Assembly: GCF_001613545.1 (NCBI RefSeq)
Contig: NZ_BDCO01000002.1
Location: 1,798,001 to 1,862,000 of the forward strand
Direction of reading: 5' to 3'
DNA from: Terrimicrobium sacchariphilum
GTDB taxonomy: Bacteria > Verrucomicrobiota > Verrucomicrobiia > Chthoniobacterales > Terrimicrobiaceae
DNA length: 64,000 nucleotides
Part shown: in pieces, positions 46,018 to 54,425 of the stretch
How positions within the stretch are numbered: position 1 is the stretch's first letter
Layout of the letters: each line of letters begins with the position of its first letter
The notes under the pieces: generated by a model
What the model was told of the DNA's origin: nothing
Seen by the model: the letters and a program-made list of their open reading frames with translations, nothing else
The model's database searches: none
Translations under genes and position numbers: made by a program

Positions 46018-46468
46018 GGAGATCAGTAGATGTAGTTGTCCGGAATCGAAAAGGCATCTCAATATGACGAATCTCCACCGGGTCGGTCATGACGACCTCG
46101 ATCACATCGAAGCGGTAGGTGATATCGGGCATGTCGAGCATGCGCAGCCAGGCCATCGCGCCGCGCAGGATCAGGCGGCGTTTCTTGCGATCCACTGCGT
46201 CCAGCGGGCGGCCTCGCTCTTCGCTCGAGCGGGTCTTGACCTCAATGAAGACGAGCTCGTCGTGCGGGACGTCGCGGGCCACGATATCGACCTCTCCGCC
46301 GCCGGGAGCGCGGAAGTTGCGATAAAGGACCTTGTGCCGGTTGCGGCCGAGATGACGGGCGGCGAGGCGCTCACCCTTCCGGCCGAGCAGGATGTGCTCC
46401 GGCTGCTCAGAAGAGATACTGCTGCGCCACCGGCTCAAAACTCTGGCGATGGATCGGGCAAGGGCCAT
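45872..46468 (-). CDS. yraN: YraN/UPF0102 family protein, probably frameshifted near its 3' end
   Basis: The nuclease-like YraN core is clear: LGRKGERLAARHL, NFRAPGGGEVDIVA with its E-x-D, VFIEVKTRSS with E-x-K, and RHIEMPF near the usual end of the family. The frame then continues for about 60 Arg/Ser/His-rich residues that overlap the ASCH gene and look non-native. One added base after CCTTTTCG would give a short ending IPDNYIY and a stop at 46023, right at the ASCH start. The ATG at 46468 lies inside the end of rnhB, and a later non-ATG start is possible. YraN commonly follows rnhB. Confidence 0.75.
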   Translation of the reverse strand: MALARSIARVLSRWRSSISSEQPEHILLGRKGERLAARHLGRNRHKVLYRNFRAPGGGEVDIVARDVPHDELVFIEVKTRSSEERGRPLDAVDRKKRRLILRGAMAWLRMLDMPDITYRFDVIEVVMTDPVEIRHIEMPFRFRTTTSTDLHDFPGTLGPLSRRQSHSLRSQDDRRTRLAAPHPAPAQSAHRPEQRAAQ

Positions 46469-47015
46469 GCTCCCGGAGCTTAGCGAGATGCTCGGCGGTC
46501 GCATAGCCTTTGTGCTTGGCGAAGCCGTATTGCGGGTAAATCTGGTCCATCTCCTCCATGATCCGGTCGCGCGTGACCTTGGCGATCACGCTGGCGGCGG
46601 CGATGGATTTGCTGAGTGAGTCGCCTCCCACCAACGCGGTATGGGGAATGGGAAAGCGGGGAACGGGCAGACCGTCGATGAGCGCATGATGAGCGGGCAG
46701 GGCATGCTTCGTCACCGCATCTCGCATCGCTTCGTGGGTCGCGCCCAGGATATTCAGCCGATCGACCTCTTCATGGGTGAAGACAGCCACGGTCCACTCG
46801 ACCTCCCCGACCAGAAACGAGTAAAGCTCGTCGCGTTTTTTCGCGGCGAGCTTCTTGGAATCGTCGAGTTCCTTGAGTCGGAACTTCTCGGTGAGGATGA
46901 CGGTGGCTACCACCACCGGGCCGGCGAGGGGACCCCTGCCAGCTTCGTCTATTCCCGCTACTCTCTCGATGCCCTGTTGCCAGAGCGTGCGCTCGTGTTT
47001 GAGCGAACAAGGCAT
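46407..47015 (-). CDS. rnhB: Ribonuclease HII
   Basis: Cleaves RNA in RNA-DNA hybrids, including single ribonucleotides; 202 residues. The active-site signature GIDEAGRGPLAGP carries D23 and E24. A later Asp lies in HHALIDG, and SKSIAAASVIAKVTRDR is conserved. ATG 47015 is chosen because the upstream in-frame part lies inside rplS. It follows rplS by 16 bp in the conserved rplS-rnhB-yraN order. Confidence 0.95.
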   Translation of the reverse strand: MPCSLKHERTLWQQGIERVAGIDEAGRGPLAGPVVVATVILTEKFRLKELDDSKKLAAKKRDELYSFLVGEVEWTVAVFTHEEVDRLNILGATHEAMRDAVTKHALPAHHALIDGLPVPRFPIPHTALVGGDSLSKSIAAASVIAKVTRDRIMEEMDQIYPQYGFAKHKGYATAEHLAKLREHGPCPIHRQSFEPVAQQYLF

Positions 47016-47031
47016 CGCAGAGACGGAAATA

Positions 47032-47391
47032 CTAGGAGCGGGACTGCGGAGACTTCTCCTTGACCGTCGTGGCGCTCTTGCCCTTGCGGCTGCGGAGGTA
47101 GTTGAGCTTGGCGCGGCGGACTTCGCCGTGGCGCTCGATCTCGATCTTGGCGATACGGGGCGAGTGCAGCGGGAATACTCGCTCGACACCTTCTCCGTAG
47201 CTCACGCGGCGCACGGTGAAGTTCGAGTTGATACCGGTGCCTTTGCGGCCGATGACGATACCGCTGTAAACCTGGATACGCTCCTTGTCGCCTTCGATAA
47301 CGCGCGTGTGGACCTTCACAGTGTCGCCAACATTGAAGGCCGGGATCTCTTTCTTGAGCTGCTCGCTCTCGATTTTGTCAATAATGCTCAT
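47032..47391 (-). CDS. rplS: 50S ribosomal protein L19
   Basis: 119-residue large-subunit protein at the 30S-50S interface. [25 protein letters not shown] starts it, and [37 protein letters not shown] is the family core. The same frame runs on upstream through the fba locus, but this is antisense shadow. ATG 47391 is the correct start by comparison with L19 in general. It heads rplS-rnhB-yraN-ASCH, and the usual rpsP, rimM and trmD genes are absent upstream. Confidence 0.97.
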   Translation of the reverse strand: MSIIDKIESEQLKKEIPAFNVGDTVKVHTRVIEGDKERIQVYSGIVIGRKGTGINSNFTVRRVSYGEGVERVFPLHSPRIAKIEIERHGEVRRAKLNYLRSRKGKSATTVKEKSPQSRS

Positions 47392-47697
47392 GGCGTTAAA
47401 AAGTAGAACGGTCCAGATTGCCGCATCGCTCCCGCTCTGGCAAGCAGGGAATGACGAAAATACATCGCAAGTCCTTCCTGGCTCTCTTCGCACCTGCACA
47501 AAAGTCGTGAAGGAATCACGCGGGGTCTTCAAGGTTTTTGCAATGTTGCAAAAACTGAAAATCTTCAGGGAATACCAAGAATCCTTACGAATTCTCCGAG
47601 GAACGGCGCAAATAATGCTGCCCCTGCCATGCCGATCTATGACAAGATCGGACCGCTGCTCACGCCATGTGAGCTCGTGCAACTCCAACAAACATCT
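47392..47697. other. Divergent promoter region between rplS and fba (306 bp)
   Basis: No gene is supported here. The region holds a perfect 22-bp palindrome (47534-47555) at its midpoint and a small hairpin CCGATC / GATCGG (47633-47652). An in-frame ATG at 47629 could extend the aldolase by 23 residues, but the family start favours 47698. Confidence 0.6.
47534..47555. promoter_or_regulatory. Perfect 22-bp palindrome in the rplS/fba divergent region
   Basis: The arm GTTTTTGCAA (47534-47543) and its exact complement (47546-47555) are separated by TG. The element is 143 bp from each of the two divergent start codons. Both flanking genes read away from it, so a terminator is unlikely and an operator is the better reading. 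Confidence 0.55.
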
Positions 47698-48771
47698 ATG
47701 CCAACTTCTACTTTCCGTCCCGGCGTTCTCTTCGGGGAAGAGGTCAAGGAACTCCTTGATTACGCCAAAGCCAATGAATTTGCCCTCCCGGCCGTCAATT
47801 GTATCAGCACGAACTCCGTGAACGCGGCTTTGGCCGCCGCTCGCGAGGTGAAGTCGCCGATGATGGTCCAGTTCTCCAATGGCGGAGCGCATTTCTTCAT
47901 CGGCAAGGGCATCTCGAAGGAAGGCCAGAAGGGCGCGATCCTCGGCGGTGTGGCCGGCGCGCATTTCGTCGACGCGGCAGCCAAGGCCTACGGCGTGCCG
48001 GTGATTCTCAATACCGACCATTGCGCCAAGAAGCTCCTTCCCTGGGTGGACGGAATGCTCGCCGCCAGCGAGGAGCAGTTTGCCAAGACGGGCAAGCCCC
48101 TTTTCAGCTCCCACATGCTCGACCTTTCCGAGGAATCCCTCGACGAAAACCTCGAGACCTGCGCCAAGTACCTCGCCCGCATGGCCAAGATGGGCATGAC
48201 GCTTGAGATCGAGCTCGGCGTGACTGGCGGTGAGGAGGACGGCGTCGACAACTCCGGCGTGGAAGAGTCCAAGCTCTACACCCAGCCCGAGGAAGTCGCC
48301 CAGGCCTATACGACTCTCAACGCGATCAGCCCGAACTTCACGGTCGCTGCCGCCTTCGGCAATGTGCATGGCGTTTACAAGCCGGGCAACGTGAAGCTGA
48401 AGCCCTCGATCCTCCGCGATTCGCAGGAGTATATCGAGAAGACGCTCGGCACGGGACCGAAGCCGGTGAACTTCGTGTTCCATGGCGGCTCCGGCTCCTC
48501 CCGCGAGGAAATCCGCGAGGCGATCGGGTATGGCGCGATCAAGATGAACCTCGACACCGACCTCCAGTGGGCGTTCTGGGACGGCATCCGCGCCTACGAG
48601 GCCAAGAATCACGGGTATCTCCAGGGACAGATCGGCAATCCGGAAGGTCCCGATTCGCCGAACAAGAAGTACTACGATCCGCGCGTGTGGCTCGCCGCCG
48701 CCGAGGAGTCCTTCACCAAACGGCTCATTTCTTCGTTCGAGGATCTGAACTGCATCAATCGCAACGCCTAA
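47698..48771 (+). CDS. fba: Class II fructose-bisphosphate aldolase
   Basis: Zinc-dependent glycolytic and gluconeogenic aldolase, 357 residues, near the length of E. coli Fba[18 protein letters not shown] at the N terminus, NTDHCAKK with catalytic D107 and zinc ligand H108, [14 protein letters not shown], and FHGGSGSS are all present. I chose ATG 47698 by analogy with FbaA. The frame also has an ATG at 47629. A strong terminator follows. Confidence 0.95.
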   Translation: MPTSTFRPGVLFGEEVKELLDYAKANEFALPAVNCISTNSVNAALAAAREVKSPMMVQFSNGGAHFFIGKGISKEGQKGAILGGVAGAHFVDAAAKAYGVPVILNTDHCAKKLLPWVDGMLAASEEQFAKTGKPLFSSHMLDLSEESLDENLETCAKYLARMAKMGMTLEIELGVTGGEEDGVDNSGVEESKLYTQPEEVAQAYTTLNAISPNFTVAAAFGNVHGVYKPGNVKLKPSILRDSQEYIEKTLGTGPKPVNFVFHGGSGSSREEIREAIGYGAIKMNLDTDLQWAFWDGIRAYEAKNHGYLQGQIGNPEGPDSPNKKYYDPRVWLAAAEESFTKRLISSFEDLNCINRNA

Positions 48772-48794
48772 TCCGCTAAGCGGATCGCTATCTT

Positions 48795-48838
48795 AACGGG
48801 CGGATGGTGCGAAAGTGCGCCATCCGCCCGTTTTCGTT
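48795..48838 (+). terminator. Rho-independent terminator after fba
   Basis: 13-bp stem AACGGGCGGATGG / CCATCCGCCCGTT (48795-48807 and 48820-48832) with a 12-nt loop, leading into TTCGTTT. It lies 24 bp after the fba stop. Confidence 0.88.
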
Positions 48839-48884
48839 TGCGCGCGATTGACAGATGGCTCCGGGCCGCCTACGACCGGGGGCA

Positions 48885-50075
48885 ATGAAGAGTGCGCGTG
48901 CATTTGCCGCCCTGGGTCTGGTGGCGCTCCTGGTTTCGTGTGAGAAGAAATCCGAGAAGGGAGCGACTCCCCCGGTTCCGGTGACCGTTACCCCGATCAC
49001 ACAAAAGGATGTCTATGTGTCCCGGACGTGGGTCGGCCTGCTGAATGGTTATCAGAATGCGGATATCCGTGCTCAGGTGAATGGCTATCTGCTGACCCAG
49101 AACTATAAGGAAGGTTCTCTGGTCAAAAAGGGTACGATCCTCTTTACCATAGATCCGCGCCCCTTCGAGGCCGCTCTCGCCCAGGCTCAGGCCGACTATG
49201 CCAAGGCCGTCGCCCAGGCCACTCTCGCCAAGGTCACTCTTGATCGCCAGACGCAGTTGTATAAGACCAAGGTCATTAGCCAGCAGGAATACGATACCTC
49301 CTACCAGCAGGCACAAGCCGACTTCGCTGCCGTGGCTGCACAGCAGGCTCAGGTCGATACCGCACAGATCAATCTGAACTACTGCACGATTACCGCTCCC
49401 TTTGACGGTATCGTCGGCCTTGCCCAGGCGCAGATCGGTGATCTCGTTGGCCCCAGTGGCTCTGAGGCTGTGCTTACACAAATGTCGCAGGTCAACCCGA
49501 TCAAGGTGAACTTCTCGATCACGGAGGAGCAATATCTGGAAGCGGCTCCGCTGCTGAAGAAGTTGCAGGATACCGCTGCGGCCGATCTGGAGGCTCGCAT
49601 TCAGTTGCGCCTCGCCGACGGGAAGGAGTATCCGCAACTCGGAAAATTTGACTTCGTCAATCGTCAGGTCACCACGAGCACCGGCACGATCCAGATCACG
49701 GCGTTGTTTCCCAACGATGATGACGTGCTTCGGCCCGGCCTCTTCGGGCGTATCACGGCTCCGGTGCAGATGATTCCCGACGCGCTGGTCGTCCCGCAAG
49801 CATCCCTGGTCGAGTTGCAGGGCAAGTACTTCGTCGGCGTGTTGAAGCCGGACAACACCGTGCAGTTCGTACCCGTCAAGCCCGGTCCCTTGGACGGTGA
49901 TTATCAGGTGATCGAGCCGGTGGTGAAGCAATTCAAGCTGGCAGCTGGGGACAAGGTCCTGGTTGGCGGCGTCGAGAAAGTGCGCGGAGATGTGACGGTC
50001 AGCCCTTCTGCCTGGCAGGCTCCCGCGGCAAGCCCGACACCAGGTGCTTCACCCACGCCCACTCCGGCTTCCTAA
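48885..50075 (+). CDS. RND efflux periplasmic adaptor lipoprotein (first pair)
   Basis: 396-residue membrane-fusion protein of the AcrA/MexA type. The N terminus is a lipoprotein signal ending in LLVSC, so it is anchored to the inner membrane. A lipoyl/barrel-sandwich half (NADIRAQVNGYLLTQNYKEGSLVKKG), a helical hairpin (about 100-165) and the second half (YCTITAPFDGIVGLAQAQIGDLV) follow in order. The tail is Pro/Thr-rich. The pump gene follows after 17 bp. ATG 48885 is favoured over an upstream frame start. Confidence 0.93.
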   Translation: MKSARAFAALGLVALLVSCEKKSEKGATPPVPVTVTPITQKDVYVSRTWVGLLNGYQNADIRAQVNGYLLTQNYKEGSLVKKGTILFTIDPRPFEAALAQAQADYAKAVAQATLAKVTLDRQTQLYKTKVISQQEYDTSYQQAQADFAAVAAQQAQVDTAQINLNYCTITAPFDGIVGLAQAQIGDLVGPSGSEAVLTQMSQVNPIKVNFSITEEQYLEAAPLLKKLQDTAAADLEARIQLRLADGKEYPQLGKFDFVNRQVTTSTGTIQITALFPNDDDVLRPGLFGRITAPVQMIPDALVVPQASLVELQGKYFVGVLKPDNTVQFVPVKPGPLDGDYQVIEPVVKQFKLAAGDKVLVGGVEKVRGDVTVSPSAWQAPAASPTPGASPTPTPAS

Positions 50076-50092
50076 TCTTCTAAAGGACCAGC

Positions 50093-53000
50093 ATGTCGAA
50101 TTTCTTCATCCGGCGGCCGATCGTGGCGATGGTCATCGCCATTATCACGGTGATCGTGGGTATTGTCTCGATGCTCGGGCTTCCCGTGGCCCAGTTCCCG
50201 AACATCGTTCCTCCCCAGATTCAGGTCCAGACGACCTATGTGGGTGCTGACGCCTTGACTGTCGAAGCCTCGGTGGCGACCCCCATCGAGCAGGAGATGA
50301 GCGGTGTCGAGGGCATGGAGTACATGTACTCCATCAATGCCAACAACGGCATGATGACGCTGAATACGATCTTCGGCGTTTCGACCATTCCCACGACAGA
50401 CCAGATCCTTGCCCAGATGCGGCAGACCCAGGCCTCGCCGCAGCTCCCGAGCGACGTGCGCAACTACGGTGTCACCGTCGAGCAGGCTCTTTCTTCCCCG
50501 CTGGGCGTCTTCGTCCTTTACTCGCCCAACGGTACCTACGACCCGACCTTCCTCGCCAACTACGCGTACATCAACATCAATGACCCCATGACCCGCGTGA
50601 ACGGCGTGGGTAGTGTCACCATCTTCGGTGCGGGTGAATACGCGATGCGCATCTGGGTAAAGCCCGATCGCCTGGCCACGCTCAATATCACGGTCCCGGA
50701 GGTCATCCGCGCCGTGCAGACCCAGAATAACGTGAATCCCGCCGGCCAGATCGGTGCCGAGCCGGTTCCGAAAGGCCAGGTCTTTACGTTCACGGTCAAT
50801 ACCACCGGCCGTCTCGTCACCGAAGACGACTTCAAGAACATCGTCATCCGCGCCAACAAGGACGGCTCCATCGTGAAGGTGGGGGATGTCGCCCGTGTCG
50901 AGCTCGGCGCCCAGGTCTACAACCTCAAGGGACGCTTTAACGGGCAAAATGCCGCCATTATCGCGGTTTACCAGCTCCCGGGCTCCAATGCCGTCGATAC
51001 GATGAAGGCGGCTCGCGCGCTGATGGAGCAATCTTCCAAGCTGTTCCCGAGCGATCTCAAGTACGCCGTTGCTCTCGACACGACTCTCGCCGTGACGGAA
51101 GGCATGAAGGAAATCGTGAAGACGCTCTTTGAGGCGATGGTGCTCGTTATCATCGTGGTCTTCATCTTCCTGCAAGGCTGGCGCGCCACTCTCATTCCTC
51201 TCATCGCCGTGCCGGTTTCGCTCATTGGTACTTTTGCCGTGTTTCCGATGCTCGGTTTCTCGATCAACACACTTTCGCTGTTTGGTCTGGTGCTGGCGAT
51301 TGGTCTGGTCGTCGACGACGCCATCGTGGTGGTGGAGGCGATCGAGAGTCATATCGAGGAGGGGCTGTCGCCCCGGGATGCTGCCATCAAGGCGATGTCC
51401 CAGGTGCAGGGCCCTGTCGTTGCCATCGCGCTCATCCTGGCGGCTGTCTTCATCCCGACGGTGTTCATTCCGGGCATCACCGGCCAGATGTATCAGCAGT
51501 TTGCGGTCACGATGGCCGTATCGGTGTTGATTTCGGCCTTTAACGCGCTCACCCTCAGCCCGGCGCTCGGCGCTCTGCTTCTGCGTCCCAAGAAGGAGTC
51601 GCACGGCTTGCTGTCGAAATTTTTCGGCGGCTTCAACAAGTTCTTCGGCGTGGCGACCAATGGCTATGTGAGCGTCTGTCACGGCCTCATTCGCAAGCTC
51701 GTGATCAGCCTCATCCTGATCGTCGGCATCGGCCTGCTCGGCGGAGGCATTGCTTCCAAGATGCCATCGGGCTTCATTCCCGAGGAAGATCAGGGTTATC
51801 TCTTTGGCGTGGTCCAGCTGCCGCGAGCCTCCTCGCTCCAGCAGACCAGCGAGGCGGCGACGGATATCGAGAATATCCTGATGAAGACTCCCGGTGTGGA
51901 ATCCGTGACCACGATCGTTGGTTTTAACCTCCTCAGCACGGTGCAGAGCACCTACACGGGATTCTTCTTCATCACGCTGAAGCCATGGGCCGAGCGCACG
52001 ACGCCCGAACTCCAGGTGGATGCCATCCAGCAGCATATCAATCGCGAGGTGGCGGCTTTGCCCAAACCTTCGGCTGCCTTTGCCTTCCCGCCGCCGGCCA
52101 TTCCGGGTATCGGCACCTCTGGCGGCGTAACCTTCATTCTTGAGGATCGCACCGGCGGGCCGGTGGAGTTAATCGCCAAAAACACACAGACCTTCATGGA
52201 GGCTGCGCGCAAGCGGCCCGAACTCGCTTCCCTTTTCACGACGGCTCTATGGGACGTGCCGCAGATTTACCTCGGTGTCGATCAGGCGCAGGCGATGGTG
52301 CAGGGTGTCAGCCTGTCGGACGCCTATCAGACGGTACAGACGTTCTTCGGCGGATATTTCGTCAACTATTTCAATCGCTTCGGTCTCCAGTGGCAGGTCT
52401 ACGTCCAGGCAGAGGGCGACTATCGCACGGATATTTCCAACCTCGGCTTGTTCTACGTCACGAACAAGGATGGTCAGGCTGTGCCGGTGTCGTCCTTTGT
52501 GACGCCAAAGAAGACCTACGGACCGGAGTTCACGATGCGTTACAATATGTATCGCTGCTCGCAGATCAGCGCCTCGGTGGCTCCGGGATACAGTACCGGT
52601 CAGGCCATGAAGGCGTTGGAGGAGGTCTTTGCGCAGACGATGCCGCAGGGGGCAGGATACGATTACTTCGGTATGTCGTATCAGGAGCAACAGGCTGCAC
52701 AAGGCGTGCCGCCTGCCGCCATCTTCGGCCTCTCGCTGCTCTTCGTCTTCCTCATTCTCGCTGCGCAATATGAAAGCTGGTCGCTGCCCTTCAGCGTGCT
52801 GCTCACGACGCCGATCGCGGTATTCGGAGCATTCGCTGGTCTGGCCGCTCGCGGCATGCAGAACAACCTCTATGCCCAGATCGGTCTTGTCATGCTGATC
52901 GGTCTCGCGGCGAAGAACGCGATCCTTATCGTGGAGTTCGCCAAGGATGAGTACGAGAAAGGGAAACCCCTCTTTGAGGCAACGCTGGCAGGCGCCAAGC

Positions 53001-53266
53001 TCCGTCTGCGTCCCATCCTGATGACTGCCTTTGCGTTCATTCTCGGTACGGTGCCCCTGGCCATTGCCACCGGCTCCGGGGCTGTTTCCCGGCGTATCCT
53101 GGGCACCACGGTGATCGGTGGTATGCTTGCAGCCACACTGATCTCGATTTTCCTTATCCCGGCGTCGTTCTACTTCGTTGAGAAATTCTTCGTCGGCAAA
53201 AAGTCGGAGGATGAGGGGGGAGAGACCGCACCCAAGGCTCCAGAGGCTCCCGGGGCATCTGCCTGA
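50093..53266 (+). CDS. RND efflux permease, HAE1 family (first pair)
   Basis: 1057-residue inner-membrane proton-drug antiporter of the AcrB/MexB type. It has the N-terminal helix MSNFFIRRPIVAMVIAIITVI, twelve expected membrane segments in two repeats, and large periplasmic loops. The proton-relay aspartates lie in LAIGLVVDDAIVVVEAIE in TM4. GFIPEEDQGYLFG and the C-terminal half motif GLAAKNAILIVEFAKDEYE are typical of hydrophobe/amphiphile efflux. It forms an operon with the preceding adaptor. No outer-membrane factor gene is nearby. Confidence 0.95.
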   Translation: MSNFFIRRPIVAMVIAIITVIVGIVSMLGLPVAQFPNIVPPQIQVQTTYVGADALTVEASVATPIEQEMSGVEGMEYMYSINANNGMMTLNTIFGVSTIPTTDQILAQMRQTQASPQLPSDVRNYGVTVEQALSSPLGVFVLYSPNGTYDPTFLANYAYININDPMTRVNGVGSVTIFGAGEYAMRIWVKPDRLATLNITVPEVIRAVQTQNNVNPAGQIGAEPVPKGQVFTFTVNTTGRLVTEDDFKNIVIRANKDGSIVKVGDVARVELGAQVYNLKGRFNGQNAAIIAVYQLPGSNAVDTMKAARALMEQSSKLFPSDLKYAVALDTTLAVTEGMKEIVKTLFEAMVLVIIVVFIFLQGWRATLIPLIAVPVSLIGTFAVFPMLGFSINTLSLFGLVLAIGLVVDDAIVVVEAIESHIEEGLSPRDAAIKAMSQVQGPVVAIALILAAVFIPTVFIPGITGQMYQQFAVTMAVSVLISAFNALTLSPALGALLLRPKKESHGLLSKFFGGFNKFFGVATNGYVSVCHGLIRKLVISLILIVGIGLLGGGIASKMPSGFIPEEDQGYLFGVVQLPRASSLQQTSEAATDIENILMKTPGVESVTTIVGFNLLSTVQSTYTGFFFITLKPWAERTTPELQVDAIQQHINREVAALPKPSAAFAFPPPAIPGIGTSGGVTFILEDRTGGPVELIAKNTQTFMEAARKRPELASLFTTALWDVPQIYLGVDQAQAMVQGVSLSDAYQTVQTFFGGYFVNYFNRFGLQWQVYVQAEGDYRTDISNLGLFYVTNKDGQAVPVSSFVTPKKTYGPEFTMRYNMYRCSQISASVAPGYSTGQAMKALEEVFAQTMPQGAGYDYFGMSYQEQQAAQGVPPAAIFGLSLLFVFLILAAQYESWSLPFSVLLTTPIAVFGAFAGLAARGMQNNLYAQIGLVMLIGLAAKNAILIVEFAKDEYEKGKPLFEATLAGAKLRLRPILMTAFAFILGTVPLAIATGSGAVSRRILGTTVIGGMLAATLISIFLIPASFYFVEKFFVGKKSEDEGGETAPKAPEAPGASA

Positions 53267-53279
53267 TATCGTCGACGCC

Positions 53280-54413
53280 ATGAAGTGTTGGGAATTACGG
53301 ACTGTTGCGTCAGTGTTGATCGTGATGGGCCTGGTCGGTTGCGGTCCCAAGCCGGTAGCTACTAAACCACTGCCCCCGGCGACCTACGCGGTCGCTGCGG
53401 AGCAGAATGTCCCTCTTACGATCAACACCTTTGGGAATTGCGTCACTGTCGCCGACGTGACGCTTCAGGCGCAGGTGACGGGAACCTTGACCCGCTTTGC
53501 CATCCAGCAAGGCGCTCTGGTCAAGGAGGGAGACCTCGTCGCGGAGATCGATCCTTCGCCTTTCCAGGCGGCGTTGCAGGAGGCCAAGGGTAGTCTGGAT
53601 TCCGCCCAGGCGCAGCTGGCGAATGCCGATGTCACGCTTCAGCGTCAGCAGCAGCTTTACAAAACGAAGACCATCGATCTGGCTGACCTCCAGAGCGCCG
53701 AAGCCAATCAGCTTCAAGCCCAGGGCAACGTGCTATCGGCTCAGGGGCAACTGGCCAATGCCCAGATCAATCTCGCGTACTGCACCATCAAGTCGCCGAT
53801 TACCGGCAAGGCTGGCATTTACATGGTTGATGCAGGGAATCTTGTGACGGCCAGCAAGACCGAGCTGATCAACATCCAGACGATCGATCCGATCTATGTC
53901 GATTTCACTGTTTCGGAAAACGACTTCAATACGATCCGGAAGTATTTCACCAATGGAGAACTCCCCATCGAGGTGACCATTCCCGGAGCGCCTGACAAAG
54001 TCATCCCCGGCAAACTGACTTTTATTAACAACAGTGTCGCCAGCGACACGGGGACGCTTTCCCTCAGGGGAACTTTTCCGAATGCTGATGCACTCCTCTG
54101 GCCGGGGCTCTTCGTCAATGTCAGCCTGATCCTTACGACGGTCGAGAAGGCGGTGACCGTACCCTCGATGTGCGTGATGGTTGGCCAGACCGGCCCGTAT
54201 GTTTTCAAGGTCAATGCGGATGATACCGTAGCGCTCCAGCCGGTGACTCTCGGCCAGAGGCGCAGTGATTTCGCTGTCGTGACCAAGGGCGTTTCGGCTG
54301 GCGACCGGATCATCACGGCGGGACAGCTGGGACTCGTCACCGGCAAGAAGGTGACCCCCACACTCTGGCAGCCCCCGGCTCCGCTGCCCTCCCGGCAGGA
54401 CGCGGCGAAATAG
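53280..54413 (+). CDS. RND efflux periplasmic adaptor lipoprotein (second pair)
   Basis: 377-residue adaptor with a lipobox-like GLVGC and the core TLQAQVTGTLTRFAIQQGALVKEGD. A helical hairpin is followed by YCTIKSPITGKAGIYMVDAGNLV. Only 13 bp separate it from the first pump, so the four genes are probably one transcript. It resembles MdtA-like more than AcrA-like adaptors, fitting the MdtB/C-like pump that follows 12 bp later. ATG 53280 is chosen over an upstream start inside the pump gene. Confidence 0.92.
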   Translation: MKCWELRTVASVLIVMGLVGCGPKPVATKPLPPATYAVAAEQNVPLTINTFGNCVTVADVTLQAQVTGTLTRFAIQQGALVKEGDLVAEIDPSPFQAALQEAKGSLDSAQAQLANADVTLQRQQQLYKTKTIDLADLQSAEANQLQAQGNVLSAQGQLANAQINLAYCTIKSPITGKAGIYMVDAGNLVTASKTELINIQTIDPIYVDFTVSENDFNTIRKYFTNGELPIEVTIPGAPDKVIPGKLTFINNSVASDTGTLSLRGTFPNADALLWPGLFVNVSLILTTVEKAVTVPSMCVMVGQTGPYVFKVNADDTVALQPVTLGQRRSDFAVVTKGVSAGDRIITAGQLGLVTGKKVTPTLWQPPAPLPSRQDAAK

Positions 54414-54425
54414 TCGCCTCATTCG

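Noticed and set aside
47392-48612. N-terminal extension of L19 giving a 526-codon frame
   Set aside because: The extra part is antisense to the fba coding region. L19 is normally about 115-120 residues and has a clear ATG at 47391.
50072-52036. 654-codon minus-strand frame opposite the first RND pump
   Set aside because: It has His/Asp/Arg-rich shadow composition with no domain.
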